Shown one piece after another: positions 33,789 to 40,658 of a stretch of 64,000 nucleotides of DNA (positions are counted from its first letter, which is position 1; each line of letters begins with the position of its first letter). A program made the position numbers and the translations under genes. Under the pieces are notes generated by a model. The model was not told the DNA's origin, did no database searches, and saw nothing but the letters and a program-made list of their open reading frames with translations. The DNA lies in assembly GCA_030159235.1 (NCBI GenBank), contig BSBG01000010.1:61661-125660 (forward strand), in the 5' to 3' direction. Origin of the DNA: Bacillus safensis (GTDB lineage: Bacteria; Bacillota; Bacilli; Bacillales; Bacillaceae).

Positions 33789-35033
33789 GTAATAGGGAAG
33801 ATAGGCTGCTAAATGATCAAGTAGCTTCTTTGTGTAGGATTTATACGCTTGCTCATCAAGCTCAGAACCCGAATAGGTAAGCAAGGTTCGAAGAGCAAAC
33901 AAATATTCACTGTGAAGTTCATTGTGCTCAAAGTAAGGAAGAGCTGCTTCGACCAAATAGGTTTTCAAATCAAGAGGATTTTCCTCAATCATCAATTTAT
34001 ATATTTTGATCATATATAAACAGTTAGGCTGAATACGAGGCTGTTTTAACAGCTCATGTATGTAGGGAAGTGCTTTTTTACGTTCATATTCAGCATACAA
34101 TGTCGCAATCTCATACAGCGTTTCACAGTAACGGTCGTCTATTTGCTCTTGATTAAAGTAATTGAGTGAATCTAGTAAATAAGGTACAGCTGAAGAGAAA
34201 TCGCCTTCACGTTTTAAGAGCACCCCGTAATAAAAATATGCTGTCATTTTAATATAATTATCAGGGTGAAGGGACGTGTGCAAAATGACTTCCTTTAAAT
34301 ATTTCTTCGCCGTTTGATAGGCTTTTAGTTCAAGTGAGATCACGCCATGAATGAGTGTACAGTGAATAATCCGTTTGAAATTATTCTTTTGTCTATATAA
34401 GTCCATTGCTTGGTGTGTCGCTTCAAGTGCATCACCTAGATGTCCCAGGTTCCCAAGTGCTTTTGCATAGTGATAATACAGGTCACTCTGTTCAACTGAC
34501 GCGTAGGAAAAGCAGCTTTCAAACTTTTTTAAGCCTTCTTCAAGCTGACCATTTTTAATCTGATGAATCCCGTCTAGATATTCAAAAATTTCTTTTTCCG
34601 TTTCAATAAAGGTTTTTTCGAATTTTTTGAGCACGCGGTGTGTTTTTAAGGCAAGCGGCTGTTTGTCCGTTAATAAATAAAATTGAAATAAGGACAAATG
34701 ATACTGAATGCCTAAATCTAGTGAAAAGAACTGTTCCTCGTGCTGTATGATCATTTCCGCATTTTGTTCAGCCTGATCAAGTGCATAGAAATACATATTC
34801 ATTTGAAATTCATCTAAGAGTGACAGCAGGTGCCGCGCCTTTTGTGACAGCGTTTCTTGGCTGATGCCAAGCCGTTCGAGCAGCAGATTGATCGTATCTT
34901 GATTGGCCTCCTTTGAGCCATTTTCAATTTTACTTAAATGAGAGACAGAACAAATTCCTTCTGCCAATTCAGATTGGGTCATATTTTGTTTATAACGATA
35001 GAGCTTAATGATTTGTCCAATATTGATTTTCAA
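33777..35033 (-). CDS. RNPP-type (NprR/PlcR-like) HTH-TPR regulator
   Basis: 418 residues from the TTG at 35033, preceded by GGAAGGGAGG at 8 bases; the ATG at 35057 lies upstream of that site. An N-terminal XRE-type HTH (about 10-60: MTQSELAEGICSVSHLSKIENGSKEA) is followed by a long array of tetratricopeptide-like helices. This is the architecture of NprR, PlcR and Rap-like receptors that bind short secreted signalling peptides. No signal-peptide-bearing pro-peptide gene directly follows it (the gene ends in a terminator), so its ligand gene, if any, lies elsewhere. It is divergent from yfhC. Confidence 0.82.
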   Translation of the reverse strand: MKINIGQIIKLYRYKQNMTQSELAEGICSVSHLSKIENGSKEANQDTINLLLERLGISQETLSQKARHLLSLLDEFQMNMYFYALDQAEQNAEMIIQHEEQFFSLDLGIQYHLSLFQFYLLTDKQPLALKTHRVLKKFEKTFIETEKEIFEYLDGIHQIKNGQLEEGLKKFESCFSYASVEQSDLYYHYAKALGNLGHLGDALEATHQAMDLYRQKNNFKRIIHCTLIHGVISLELKAYQTAKKYLKEVILHTSLHPDNYIKMTAYFYYGVLLKREGDFSSAVPYLLDSLNYFNQEQIDDRYCETLYEIATLYAEYERKKALPYIHELLKQPRIQPNCLYMIKIYKLMIEENPLDLKTYLVEAALPYFEHNELHSEYLFALRTLLTYSGSELDEQAYKSYTKKLLDHLAAYLPYYKKA

Positions 35034-35225
35034 TCCAGAAGCCTCCCTTCCAATCATGGTTGAAAGCCTTTGACAAAATAACCAAATCAGACGAAATGGG
35101 AATACTTGATATCATTTCATCATCTTGGTTGTTTTCTCAAAATTTGTTTAAAACGTAATATGATTGTAACATTACTTGAAAAAGTCGAACAACTATTTAG
35201 CAGACGAGGAGGAGGGATACTCAAT

Positions 35226-35274
35226 TTGCAACTGCACGAAATGATGTTTATAATGTGAATGAGAATCAATTTCA
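35226..35274 (+). promoter_or_regulatory. predicted Fur-controlled promoter of yfhC
   Basis: TTGCAA (35226-35231), 17-base spacer, perfect TATAAT (35249-35254), then a Fur-box-like TGAGAATCAATTTCA (35260-35274; 11 of 14 consensus positions, 14 of 19 for the longer form). The operator overlaps the expected start site. This promoter also excludes the GTG at 35255 as the start of yfhC. Confidence 0.7.
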
Positions 35275-35302
35275 ATTAAGATGGATTGAAAGGATGACAT
35301 AT

Positions 35303-35890
35303 ATGCCAGAAATCAAACAACAAACAGAAGCGTTATCGGTTCGAGACGCTATCAGATATAGACGAACGATTCGGAAATTTAAAGAAACGCCGGTGACCAT
35401 TGAGCAGCTTCAACCGCTATTAGAGGATGCGGTCTATGCGCCGAATCATAAAATCACTGAGCCATGGCGCTTTCTATATGCGGTGACAGATGAAGCAAAA
35501 TCGGCTTTTGTAGAGCGCTTCATTGCTTTTTTTCAGCGCAACAATCCAGATGCAAAAGAAGAAAAGCTCAATTATTATAGAGATTACTTTTCAAAAGTTC
35601 CAGCGCTTTTACTTGTCGTACTAAAAGAAGACGAAAACCCTGTGGTGAGAAATGATGATTTTGCCGCCGTGAGTGCGCTCATTCAAAATTTGCAGCTGCT
35701 TGCTTGGGATCAAGGGATCGGTATGGTATGGAAGAGCGGCCGAATTTTATACGATAAAGCCTTTCAACAAGACATGGGATTAAAGGAAAACGAGCGTTTT
35801 GCTGCGATCCTTCATATTGGTTATCCAGAAGAGGTACCTGAGGAAAAATCACGTCAGAAAGCATCAAGTCTTCTTACTGAAATCAAATAA
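35303..35890 (+). CDS. yfhC: nitroreductase-family protein YfhC
   Basis: 195 residues from the ATG at 35303 (AAAGGATG at 8 bases). Flavin-dependent nitroreductase fold: RDAIRYRRTIRKF (~12-24) contacts FMN phosphate; APNHKITEPWRF and the late GYPEE...K segment match the family. It would reduce quinones or nitro compounds with NAD(P)H. The Fur-like promoter suggests induction in iron starvation, which agrees with my recollection of yfhC as a Fur-regulon member. It is the first gene of the yfh segment conserved with B. subtilis. Confidence 0.88.
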   Translation: MPEIKQQTEALSVRDAIRYRRTIRKFKETPVTIEQLQPLLEDAVYAPNHKITEPWRFLYAVTDEAKSAFVERFIAFFQRNNPDAKEEKLNYYRDYFSKVPALLLVVLKEDENPVVRNDDFAAVSALIQNLQLLAWDQGIGMVWKSGRILYDKAFQQDMGLKENERFAAILHIGYPEEVPEEKSRQKASSLLTEIK

Positions 35891-35893
35891 AAG

Positions 35894-35926
35894 AAAAGCA
35901 GACCGCTGAATAAGGTCTGCTTTTTT
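35894..35926. terminator. convergent bidirectional terminator
   Basis: AAAAGCAGACC / GGTCTGCTTTT stem between yfhC (+) and yfhD (-). Confidence 0.92.
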
Positions 35927-35928
35927 AC

Positions 35929-36084
35929 TTATTGTTTTTTGGCGCGTTGATCGGCTGCTTTCATACGTGCCATTGCTTTTATATCATTTGGATCTGCAAG
36001 TTCTTTGGAAAATTCAACATATTCGCCATCCGTCTCTTGTGCCGCGAGCTCATGGTTGGATTTTTTGTGTTGGTCTTTTTTCAA
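35929..36084 (-). CDS. yfhD: YfhD-family small protein
   Basis: 51 residues from a TTG with AAAGGAGG at 9 bases. Highly charged, ending DIKAMARMKAADQRAKKQ, which matches the YfhD family (B. subtilis ...AMKRAQAADQRVKKR). It sits next to yfhC and yfhE as in B. subtilis. No function is known; small basic proteins of this sort are often made late in growth or in sporulation. Confidence 0.88.
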   Translation of the reverse strand: MKKDQHKKSNHELAAQETDGEYVEFSKELADPNDIKAMARMKAADQRAKKQ

Positions 36085-36145
36085 AGCCTTTCCCTCCTTT
36101 ACAAGATCACTTTAGTTATGTGCTTGTTGGAGTGGAATATCCATT

Positions 36146-36256
36146 TTATTTGTTTCTTTTTTCTGCTGCTCTTTCCGCTTTTTTGAATTCCTGCTGATAC
36201 AGGACTTCCTGAGTTTTCTTCAGCTTCGAAGTAGGCTGGTGTTCTTTTTTCTTCAT
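36146..36256 (-). CDS. yfhE: YfhE-family small protein
   Basis: 36 residues from an ATG with AAGGGGG upstream. It reads KKTQEVLYQQEFKKAERAAE, the core of the YfhE family (B. subtilis ...TQEVLYQREFKKADRAAQ). Function unknown. It lies between yfhD and yfhF in the order conserved in Bacillus and is probably co-transcribed with yfhD. Confidence 0.88.
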   Translation of the reverse strand: MKKKEHQPTSKLKKTQEVLYQQEFKKAERAAEKRNK

Positions 36257-36308
36257 CAAAATCGCCCCCTTATCTCATTTCTAATAGGGTGGGTGTTTTT
36301 GACAAATT

Positions 36309-37205
36309 TTATTCCTTTGAATGAGAAATCGCTTCTTTTAGTTCAGGATGCAAAAAGCCATAAGAAGAAAGCAGCGCTTTTTTCGGCAGAGCACGCTGAC
36401 CTTCTAAAACAAGTAATGACATTTCACCAAGTACCGTTTTCATCGCAAAAGATGGGACCTTCAGCCAATGAGGACGGTGAAGGACAGAGGCAATGGTTTG
36501 TCCGAGCTGCTTCATTTGAACAGGATTCGGAGACGTGACATTAAGTGGTCCTGAAATGTCGTCGTTTTGAATGGCATAATGAATGAGATGTGCCACATCC
36601 TCGACATGAACCCATGAAACCCATTGTGTGCCAGAGCCCATTGTTCCGCCGGCAAACAGCTTATATGGCAATGCCATCAGTGGCAGTGTCCCTTTTTCTC
36701 CTAATACGACGCCAAAGCGTGTGTAGACCGTACGAATGCCGAGTGCTTCAATCTTTTGCCCCTCAGCTTCCCAAAGCTTGGATGTATGGCTTAAGAAATC
36801 AGTATCCGCAGGAGGTGACTCCTCCGTAAAATCTCCTGTTTGAGACGTGCCATAAATTCCGACAGCACTTGCTTGAATCAGCACAGAAGGTTTTGATTCC
36901 TGCGCCTCTATAATGCGTCTGACCTCCTGTGTTGATTGAAGACGGCTGGAGAGGATGCCTTCTTTTGCCTTGTCTGTCCAGCGTGTGAAAATGGATTTTC
37001 CAGCAAGGTTAATCCAGACATCGATGGCAGGCAATTCTTTCTCTGGCGCAGCTCCTTCTGTCAGCCACTGCACGTAATGTAAATGATTTTGTTCGGATTC
37101 CTTTGGATTTCTTGTTAAAATATATAGACGATGTCCTTCGGCAGCGAGCTCTTTTGTGATGTGCTGACCGATAAAACCGGTTCCTCCGGTGATGGCGATA
37201 TTCAA
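36309..37205 (-). CDS. yfhF: NAD-dependent epimerase-like protein (TIGR01777 / YfhF)
   Basis: 298 residues. Extended SDR fold: NAD-binding ITGGTGFIG (~4-12), WINLAGKSI, and an active-site-like SAVGIYG (Y without the following K-x-x-K typical of classical SDRs). A C-terminal DUF1731 segment (HRPHWLKVPSFAMKTVLGEMSLLVLEGQRALPKK) is diagnostic for the TIGR01777/SulA-like family. The start is TTG with GAGGAGAG upstream. The substrate is unknown; the old 'cell division inhibitor' label of the family is not supported here. Confidence 0.9.
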   Translation of the reverse strand: MNIAITGGTGFIGQHITKELAAEGHRLYILTRNPKESEQNHLHYVQWLTEGAAPEKELPAIDVWINLAGKSIFTRWTDKAKEGILSSRLQSTQEVRRIIEAQESKPSVLIQASAVGIYGTSQTGDFTEESPPADTDFLSHTSKLWEAEGQKIEALGIRTVYTRFGVVLGEKGTLPLMALPYKLFAGGTMGSGTQWVSWVHVEDVAHLIHYAIQNDDISGPLNVTSPNPVQMKQLGQTIASVLHRPHWLKVPSFAMKTVLGEMSLLVLEGQRALPKKALLSSYGFLHPELKEAISHSKE

Positions 37206-37299
37206 TTGACATCTCTCCTCTCAAATACATACCTATATCTTTCACAATTTTGATTCAGAAGAAACATCCTGACTGTTTGAAAAAAGGAGTGATCACGGG

Positions 37300-38091
37300 A
37301 TGCCCTATATTACAAAAATTTCCGCTCAGAAAAACAATACAGAGCGGGTGAATATCTTTCTTGATGAAAAGTACGCCTTTAGCGTTGATTTAGATGTGCT
37401 TGTCCAGCACGATTTGAAAAAAGGAAAAGAGCTGGATGAAGCCGATATCATCGAGATTCAATTCGGTGATTCAGTGAAAAAAGGCTTCCAGCAGGCCGTT
37501 GATTATTTATCATATCGCATGAGATCAGTGAAAGAAGTCACCGATTATTTAGCGAAAAAAGAAATACCAGCTCCTGCTATTAGTGAAATTATACACAAAT
37601 TAAAGAATTATAGGTATGTAAATGATTTTGAATTTGCAGAAGCATATGTAAGCACCCACCGAAAAACGAACAGCAAAGGGCCGTCTGTCCTAAAAAAAGA
37701 ATTGAAGCTCAAAGGGATAGACGATGACACCATTGAACAGGCGCTATCGCAATACCCTGATGACTTACAGCTGGAGGAAGCTGTGAAGCAGGTTCTCAAG
37801 CTTGTCAAAAAAGAAAAAAACCGTTCTGCAAAAGAGATCGAGCAGCGCATCAAGCTGCAGTTGCAGCGAAAGGGCTTTTCGTTTGAGGTAATTGATAAAG
37901 CCCTTCAAGAAGCCTATGATGGACAAGAAGAGGAAAAGGAAGAAGAGGCTCTCCTTTATATGATGGAGAAGGCAAAACGTAAGGTAGGATATGACGGATC
38001 ATTTGAAAAGAAGATGAAAGTGAAGCAATTTTTATTTAGAAAAGGCTTTGATCTCGATACAATTGATCACGTTTTAGACAAAGGGGAATGA
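37300..38091 (+). CDS. recX: RecA regulator RecX
   Basis: 263 residues, as long Bacillus RecX. It consists of repeated three-helix units, with diagnostic SYRMRSVKEVTDYLAKKEI, Y-VND-x-x-FA-x-x-Y, and GP-x-x-L-KKELK-x-KGI. RecX binds RecA filaments and modulates recombination and mutagenesis. AAAAAAGGAG precedes the ATG. It is divergent from yfhF and followed 3 bases later by yfhH, in the conserved order. Confidence 0.93.
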   Translation: MPYITKISAQKNNTERVNIFLDEKYAFSVDLDVLVQHDLKKGKELDEADIIEIQFGDSVKKGFQQAVDYLSYRMRSVKEVTDYLAKKEIPAPAISEIIHKLKNYRYVNDFEFAEAYVSTHRKTNSKGPSVLKKELKLKGIDDDTIEQALSQYPDDLQLEEAVKQVLKLVKKEKNRSAKEIEQRIKLQLQRKGFSFEVIDKALQEAYDGQEEEKEEEALLYMMEKAKRKVGYDGSFEKKMKVKQFLFRKGFDLDTIDHVLDKGE

Positions 38092-38094
38092 CAG

Positions 38095-38409
38095 ATGGAA
38101 AAACGCTATAGTGAAATGACAGAATACGAATTGAAGCAGGAGATTGCTACCCTTTCTGAAAAAGCACGAAAGGCTGAGCAGCTAGGCATTGTAAATGAAT
38201 ATGCTGTTTTAGAACGGAAAATAGATATGGCCAAAGCCTATTTATTAGATCCATCCCTAATTCAAACCAAAACGACTTATCAAATCAAAGATACTGACGA
38301 GCAGTTTTACGTGGAATATCTAAATGGCGTATTTGCTTGGGGATACAGAGTATCGGCTCCAAATAAGGAAGATGCCCTGCCGATTTCAATGCTTACGCAA
38401 AAGGACTGA
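38095..38409 (+). CDS. yfhH: YfhH (DUF1811) protein
   Basis: 104 residues. An N-terminal helical hairpin (MTEYELKQEIATLSEKARKAEQLG) and a C-terminal SH3-like beta domain (DEQFYVEYLNGVFAWGYRV) are characteristic of YfhH/DUF1811, for which Bacillus structures exist without a known role. It is co-transcribed with recX. Its last two codons and stop (AAG GAC TGA) form part of a terminator arm that is repeated ~115 bases further on, flanking a repeat element. Confidence 0.9.
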   Translation: MEKRYSEMTEYELKQEIATLSEKARKAEQLGIVNEYAVLERKIDMAKAYLLDPSLIQTKTTYQIKDTDEQFYVEYLNGVFAWGYRVSAPNKEDALPISMLTQKD

Positions 38410-38534
38410 TCCTAGAGGTGCGTGTAGGCAAATTCTCGCATTCTGTGTCAGGTCTGCGTGCAGGTGCTCGTCTTTCTTAGACTGCAAAGGTTTTCTATCA
38501 TGCTGAAAAGAAGACAAAGGACTGATCCCTAGAG
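38400..38534 (+). repeat. dispersed structured element, copy 1 (short form), with flanking terminator-arm repeat
   Basis: A ~98-base core (38418-38515) shares blocks with copy 2 at 58303-58523 in reverse orientation, for example TAGACTGCAAAGGTTTTCT (38478-38496) and GAAAAGAAGACAAAGG (38505-38520). This copy lacks a ~31-base internal hairpin present in copy 2. It is flanked by AAAGGACTGATCCTAGAG (38400-38417) and AAAGGACTGATCCCTAGAG (38516-38534), a direct repeat with one indel. The right flank is one arm of an intact terminator. Confidence 0.8.
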
Positions 38535-38545
38535 ATCAGTCCTTT
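38516..38545. terminator. Rho-independent terminator shared by yfhH and ypzG-like gene
   Basis: AAAGGACTGATC / GATCAGTCCTTT stem around CCTAGA, followed by TTCTTT. Its left arm is duplicated at the end of yfhH. Confidence 0.88.
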
Positions 38546-38548
38546 TCT

Positions 38549-38722
38549 TTACTTCGAACGCTGTTTACGGACGTTGTTCTGAAGTACGATGTCGTGCTGC
38601 GTTTGCTGCGTTTCTCCGTTGACCTGAGAGGCAGAATGCTTTGCATTCGCCCATGGTTGAGGGTAAGCGGTTGTCCTTAATTGAACAAAGTCTGCCATAT
38701 ACGATTTCCCATTTGAACTCAT
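38549..38722 (-). CDS. YpzG-family small protein
   Basis: 57 residues from an ATG with AAAGGGAGTG at 8 bases. The PWANAKHSASQVNGETQQTQ stretch matches the YpzG family of Bacillus (VNGETQQTQ is nearly invariant in what I recall). Polar, no membrane segment. It sits next to sspK and is likely expressed in sporulation, but this is inference. Function unknown. Confidence 0.82.
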   Translation of the reverse strand: MSSNGKSYMADFVQLRTTAYPQPWANAKHSASQVNGETQQTQHDIVLQNNVRKQRSK

Positions 38723-38747
38723 ATCTCAAGCACTCCCTTTGGAAAAA

Positions 38748-38897
38748 TTAGCGTTTCCCTGATGCCCTCATACGTTCCTGTGGACGTGTATTCGTCTCAC
38801 CATTCGGCCTTTTAGATGCATAAGCATCTGTGGCGTCTGGTTCGCCTTCAAACTTGTGATTTACCTGATTTGGAAAGCCTTTTGCTTTATTACGCAT
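38748..38897 (-). CDS. sspK: small acid-soluble spore protein K
   Basis: 49 residues, start ATG with GGAGGG at 8 bases. It begins [11 protein letters not shown] and ends [10 protein letters not shown], the same ends as B. subtilis SspK (RNKEKGFP ... [11 protein letters not shown]). SspK is a minor SASP found in the spore core and made in the forespore, normally under sigma-G. It is in the conserved position between yfhH and yfhJ. Confidence 0.94.
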   Translation of the reverse strand: MRNKAKGFPNQVNHKFEGEPDATDAYASKRPNGETNTRPQERMRASGKR

Positions 38898-39013
38898 ATT
38901 GATTCCCTCCAAACAATACAAATCATTTGCGTCTTTTGAAGACGTAAGGGTAGTATATGAAAAAAGAAGTTTTTTTAAAAAGGCACTTTCTGCTAGATGA
39001 AGGAGGAACCGAC

Positions 39014-39286
39014 ATGGAACAATACTTTGAGCGACTAACAGAACAACTCATGGAAAAAAACAATATGTTGACATATGACGAAGCACGTACATGGGTAGAG
39101 CTGCTTTGGAGTGATTTTGAAACGACCTATGCAAAGGCTGGCCACAAATATAAAGGACAGGAAACAACAGAACGGATTGTTAAAGAGTGGATTGAGAGCT
39201 ACGGTGCGCAGCTGCATTTATTTCATAATAAACAATCGAAGGCAAACGAGCATCTGCAAGGGCAGAGCAAAGGGCTGCTTCACTAA
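39014..39286 (+). CDS. yfhJ: YfhJ (WVELL protein)
   Basis: 90 residues from the ATG at 39014 (AAGGAGG at 7 bases; the frame open from 38957 lacks a site). It contains the family signature [13 protein letters not shown] (~20-32) and W-x-E-x-x-G. No function is known. It is divergent from sspK, in conserved order. Confidence 0.9.
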   Translation: MEQYFERLTEQLMEKNNMLTYDEARTWVELLWSDFETTYAKAGHKYKGQETTERIVKEWIESYGAQLHLFHNKQSKANEHLQGQSKGLLH

Positions 39287-39463
39287 AAAGAGTGCCCTTT
39301 TCACTTTTGCTCATCTTTTTCAAGAAATAGGAAAATATATAAATAAACAAACAATTTTATGAAGCATGACCTAGTCTGTGATAAGAATTACAGGCTTTTT
39401 ACAATGGTTAAACTTAAAATTACATTAAATTCATCTTACCGAAAATCACTGGAAATAAAACTC

Positions 39464-39543
39464 TGATATAATGAAACGATTAAAGGGACATGTAATTTAT
39501 GGATAATAAAAAAGTGTTTCGTTTTCTAACAAAAAAGGAATAA
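39464..39543 (+). promoter_or_regulatory. extended -10 promoter and 14-codon upstream ORF before csbB
   Basis: TGATATAAT (39464-39472) is a perfect extended -10 without a good -35. Seventeen bases after its likely start, AAAGGGA (39482-39488) precedes an ATG (39499) opening a 14-codon frame MDNKKVFRFLTKKE that stops at 39541-39543. That stop overlaps a further ATG (TAATG) in the csbB frame. It may be a leader peptide or simply spurious. Confidence 0.45.
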
Positions 39544-39587
39544 TGAACATATCAGACTATGTGAAAAAAGTGAAGAGAAGGTGCGAT

Positions 39588-40571
39588 ATGGAACGTGAAT
39601 TGCTCTCTGTTATAATTCCTTCTTACAATGAAGGTGAAAACATCAGACGAATCTTTGAGGCACTCGAGGAAGAGTTTCGCGATTTTCATTATGACTTTGA
39701 AATCATCTTTGTGAATGATGGAAGCAAAGACAACACGCTTCAATACATGAGAGAGCTCTCTCGCAAAAGTGCAAAGGTCAAATATATTTCCTTTTCTCGT
39801 AATTTTGGGAAAGAAGCGGCTATTCTGGCAGGTCTTGAACATGCAAAAGGAGAAGCTGCGATTATGATGGATGCCGATCTGCAGCACCCAACGTATTTAA
39901 TTCAAGACTTTGTTAGAGGGTATGAAGAAGGCTATCATCAAGTCATTGCTAAACGCAACCGCAAAGGGGACAGCAAGCTTCGTTCTTACCTATCATCCAT
40001 GTATTATAAAGTGATGAACAAGGTAGTAGAAGTGGACTTGCGTGATGGCGTCGGGGATTTCCGTTTAATTTCACGCCAAGCCATCGATGCATTGCTTCAG
40101 CTGAAAGAGGGAAATCGTTTTTCAAAAGGGCTTTTTTGCTGGATTGGGTTTGAAGAAAAGGTCATTTATTATGAAAATGTAGAAAGACAGCATGGTGATA
40201 CAAAATGGTCACTGAAGAAGTTATTTAACTACGGCATAGATGGCGTCATTTCTTTTAACAACCGCCCGCTGCGAATTTGTTTTTATACGGGCATACTGAT
40301 CTTATTTCTCTCATTGATTTACATCGTGGCCACCTTTATTCAAATCGTTAGAACGGGCATTATGGTACCGGGTTATTTTACTTTAATATCGGCTGTGCTT
40401 TTCCTTGGAGGTGTCCAGCTATTGAGTCTAGGCGTGATTGGAGAATATATTGGCCGTATCTATTATGAAACGAAAAAGAGGCCGCATTATTTAATTCAAG
40501 AATCAAATGTCATGGAACAAGAGACAAGCTCAAAGGAACAAAACCGAGTGTTAACGCAGTTATTTAAATAA
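39588..40571 (+). CDS. csbB: undecaprenyl-phosphate GlcNAc glycosyltransferase CsbB
   Basis: 327 residues from the ATG at 39588 (GAAGGTG at 6 bases; this aligns with the B. subtilis start). GT2 fold: SVIIPSYNEGENI, FVNDGSKDNT, MMDADLQHP (DxD) and a C-terminal pair of transmembrane helices (about 225-250 and 265-290). CsbB loads GlcNAc onto undecaprenyl phosphate at the inner face. With a flippase and YfhO the sugar is transferred to lipoteichoic acid. B. subtilis csbB is a sigma-B/sigma-X stress gene; I saw only a sigma-A-like promoter here. Confidence 0.93.
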   Translation: MERELLSVIIPSYNEGENIRRIFEALEEEFRDFHYDFEIIFVNDGSKDNTLQYMRELSRKSAKVKYISFSRNFGKEAAILAGLEHAKGEAAIMMDADLQHPTYLIQDFVRGYEEGYHQVIAKRNRKGDSKLRSYLSSMYYKVMNKVVEVDLRDGVGDFRLISRQAIDALLQLKEGNRFSKGLFCWIGFEEKVIYYENVERQHGDTKWSLKKLFNYGIDGVISFNNRPLRICFYTGILILFLSLIYIVATFIQIVRTGIMVPGYFTLISAVLFLGGVQLLSLGVIGEYIGRIYYETKKRPHYLIQESNVMEQETSSKEQNRVLTQLFK

Positions 40572-40584
40572 CGTGGAGTCAAAT

Positions 40585-40625
40585 AACCGGCAAGCACGAA
40601 TCGCTTGCTGGGTTGTTTTGTTTCA
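40585..40625 (+). terminator. imperfect terminator or attenuator between csbB and yfhO
   Basis: AACC-GGCAAGC / GCTTGC-TGGGTT hairpin followed by GTTTTGTTTC. Partial readthrough would link the two functionally coupled genes. Confidence 0.6.
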
Positions 40626-40658
40626 AAGAACAGTGGATCTTTTGTGGAAGGGATTTAG

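Noticed and set aside
35226..35258. 10-codon ORF (MQLHEMMFIM) with a very strong SD before yfhC, considered as a signalling peptide or leader
   Set aside because: Its sequence is the -35/spacer/-10 of the yfhC promoter, so it would not be on that transcript; it also has no signal peptide.
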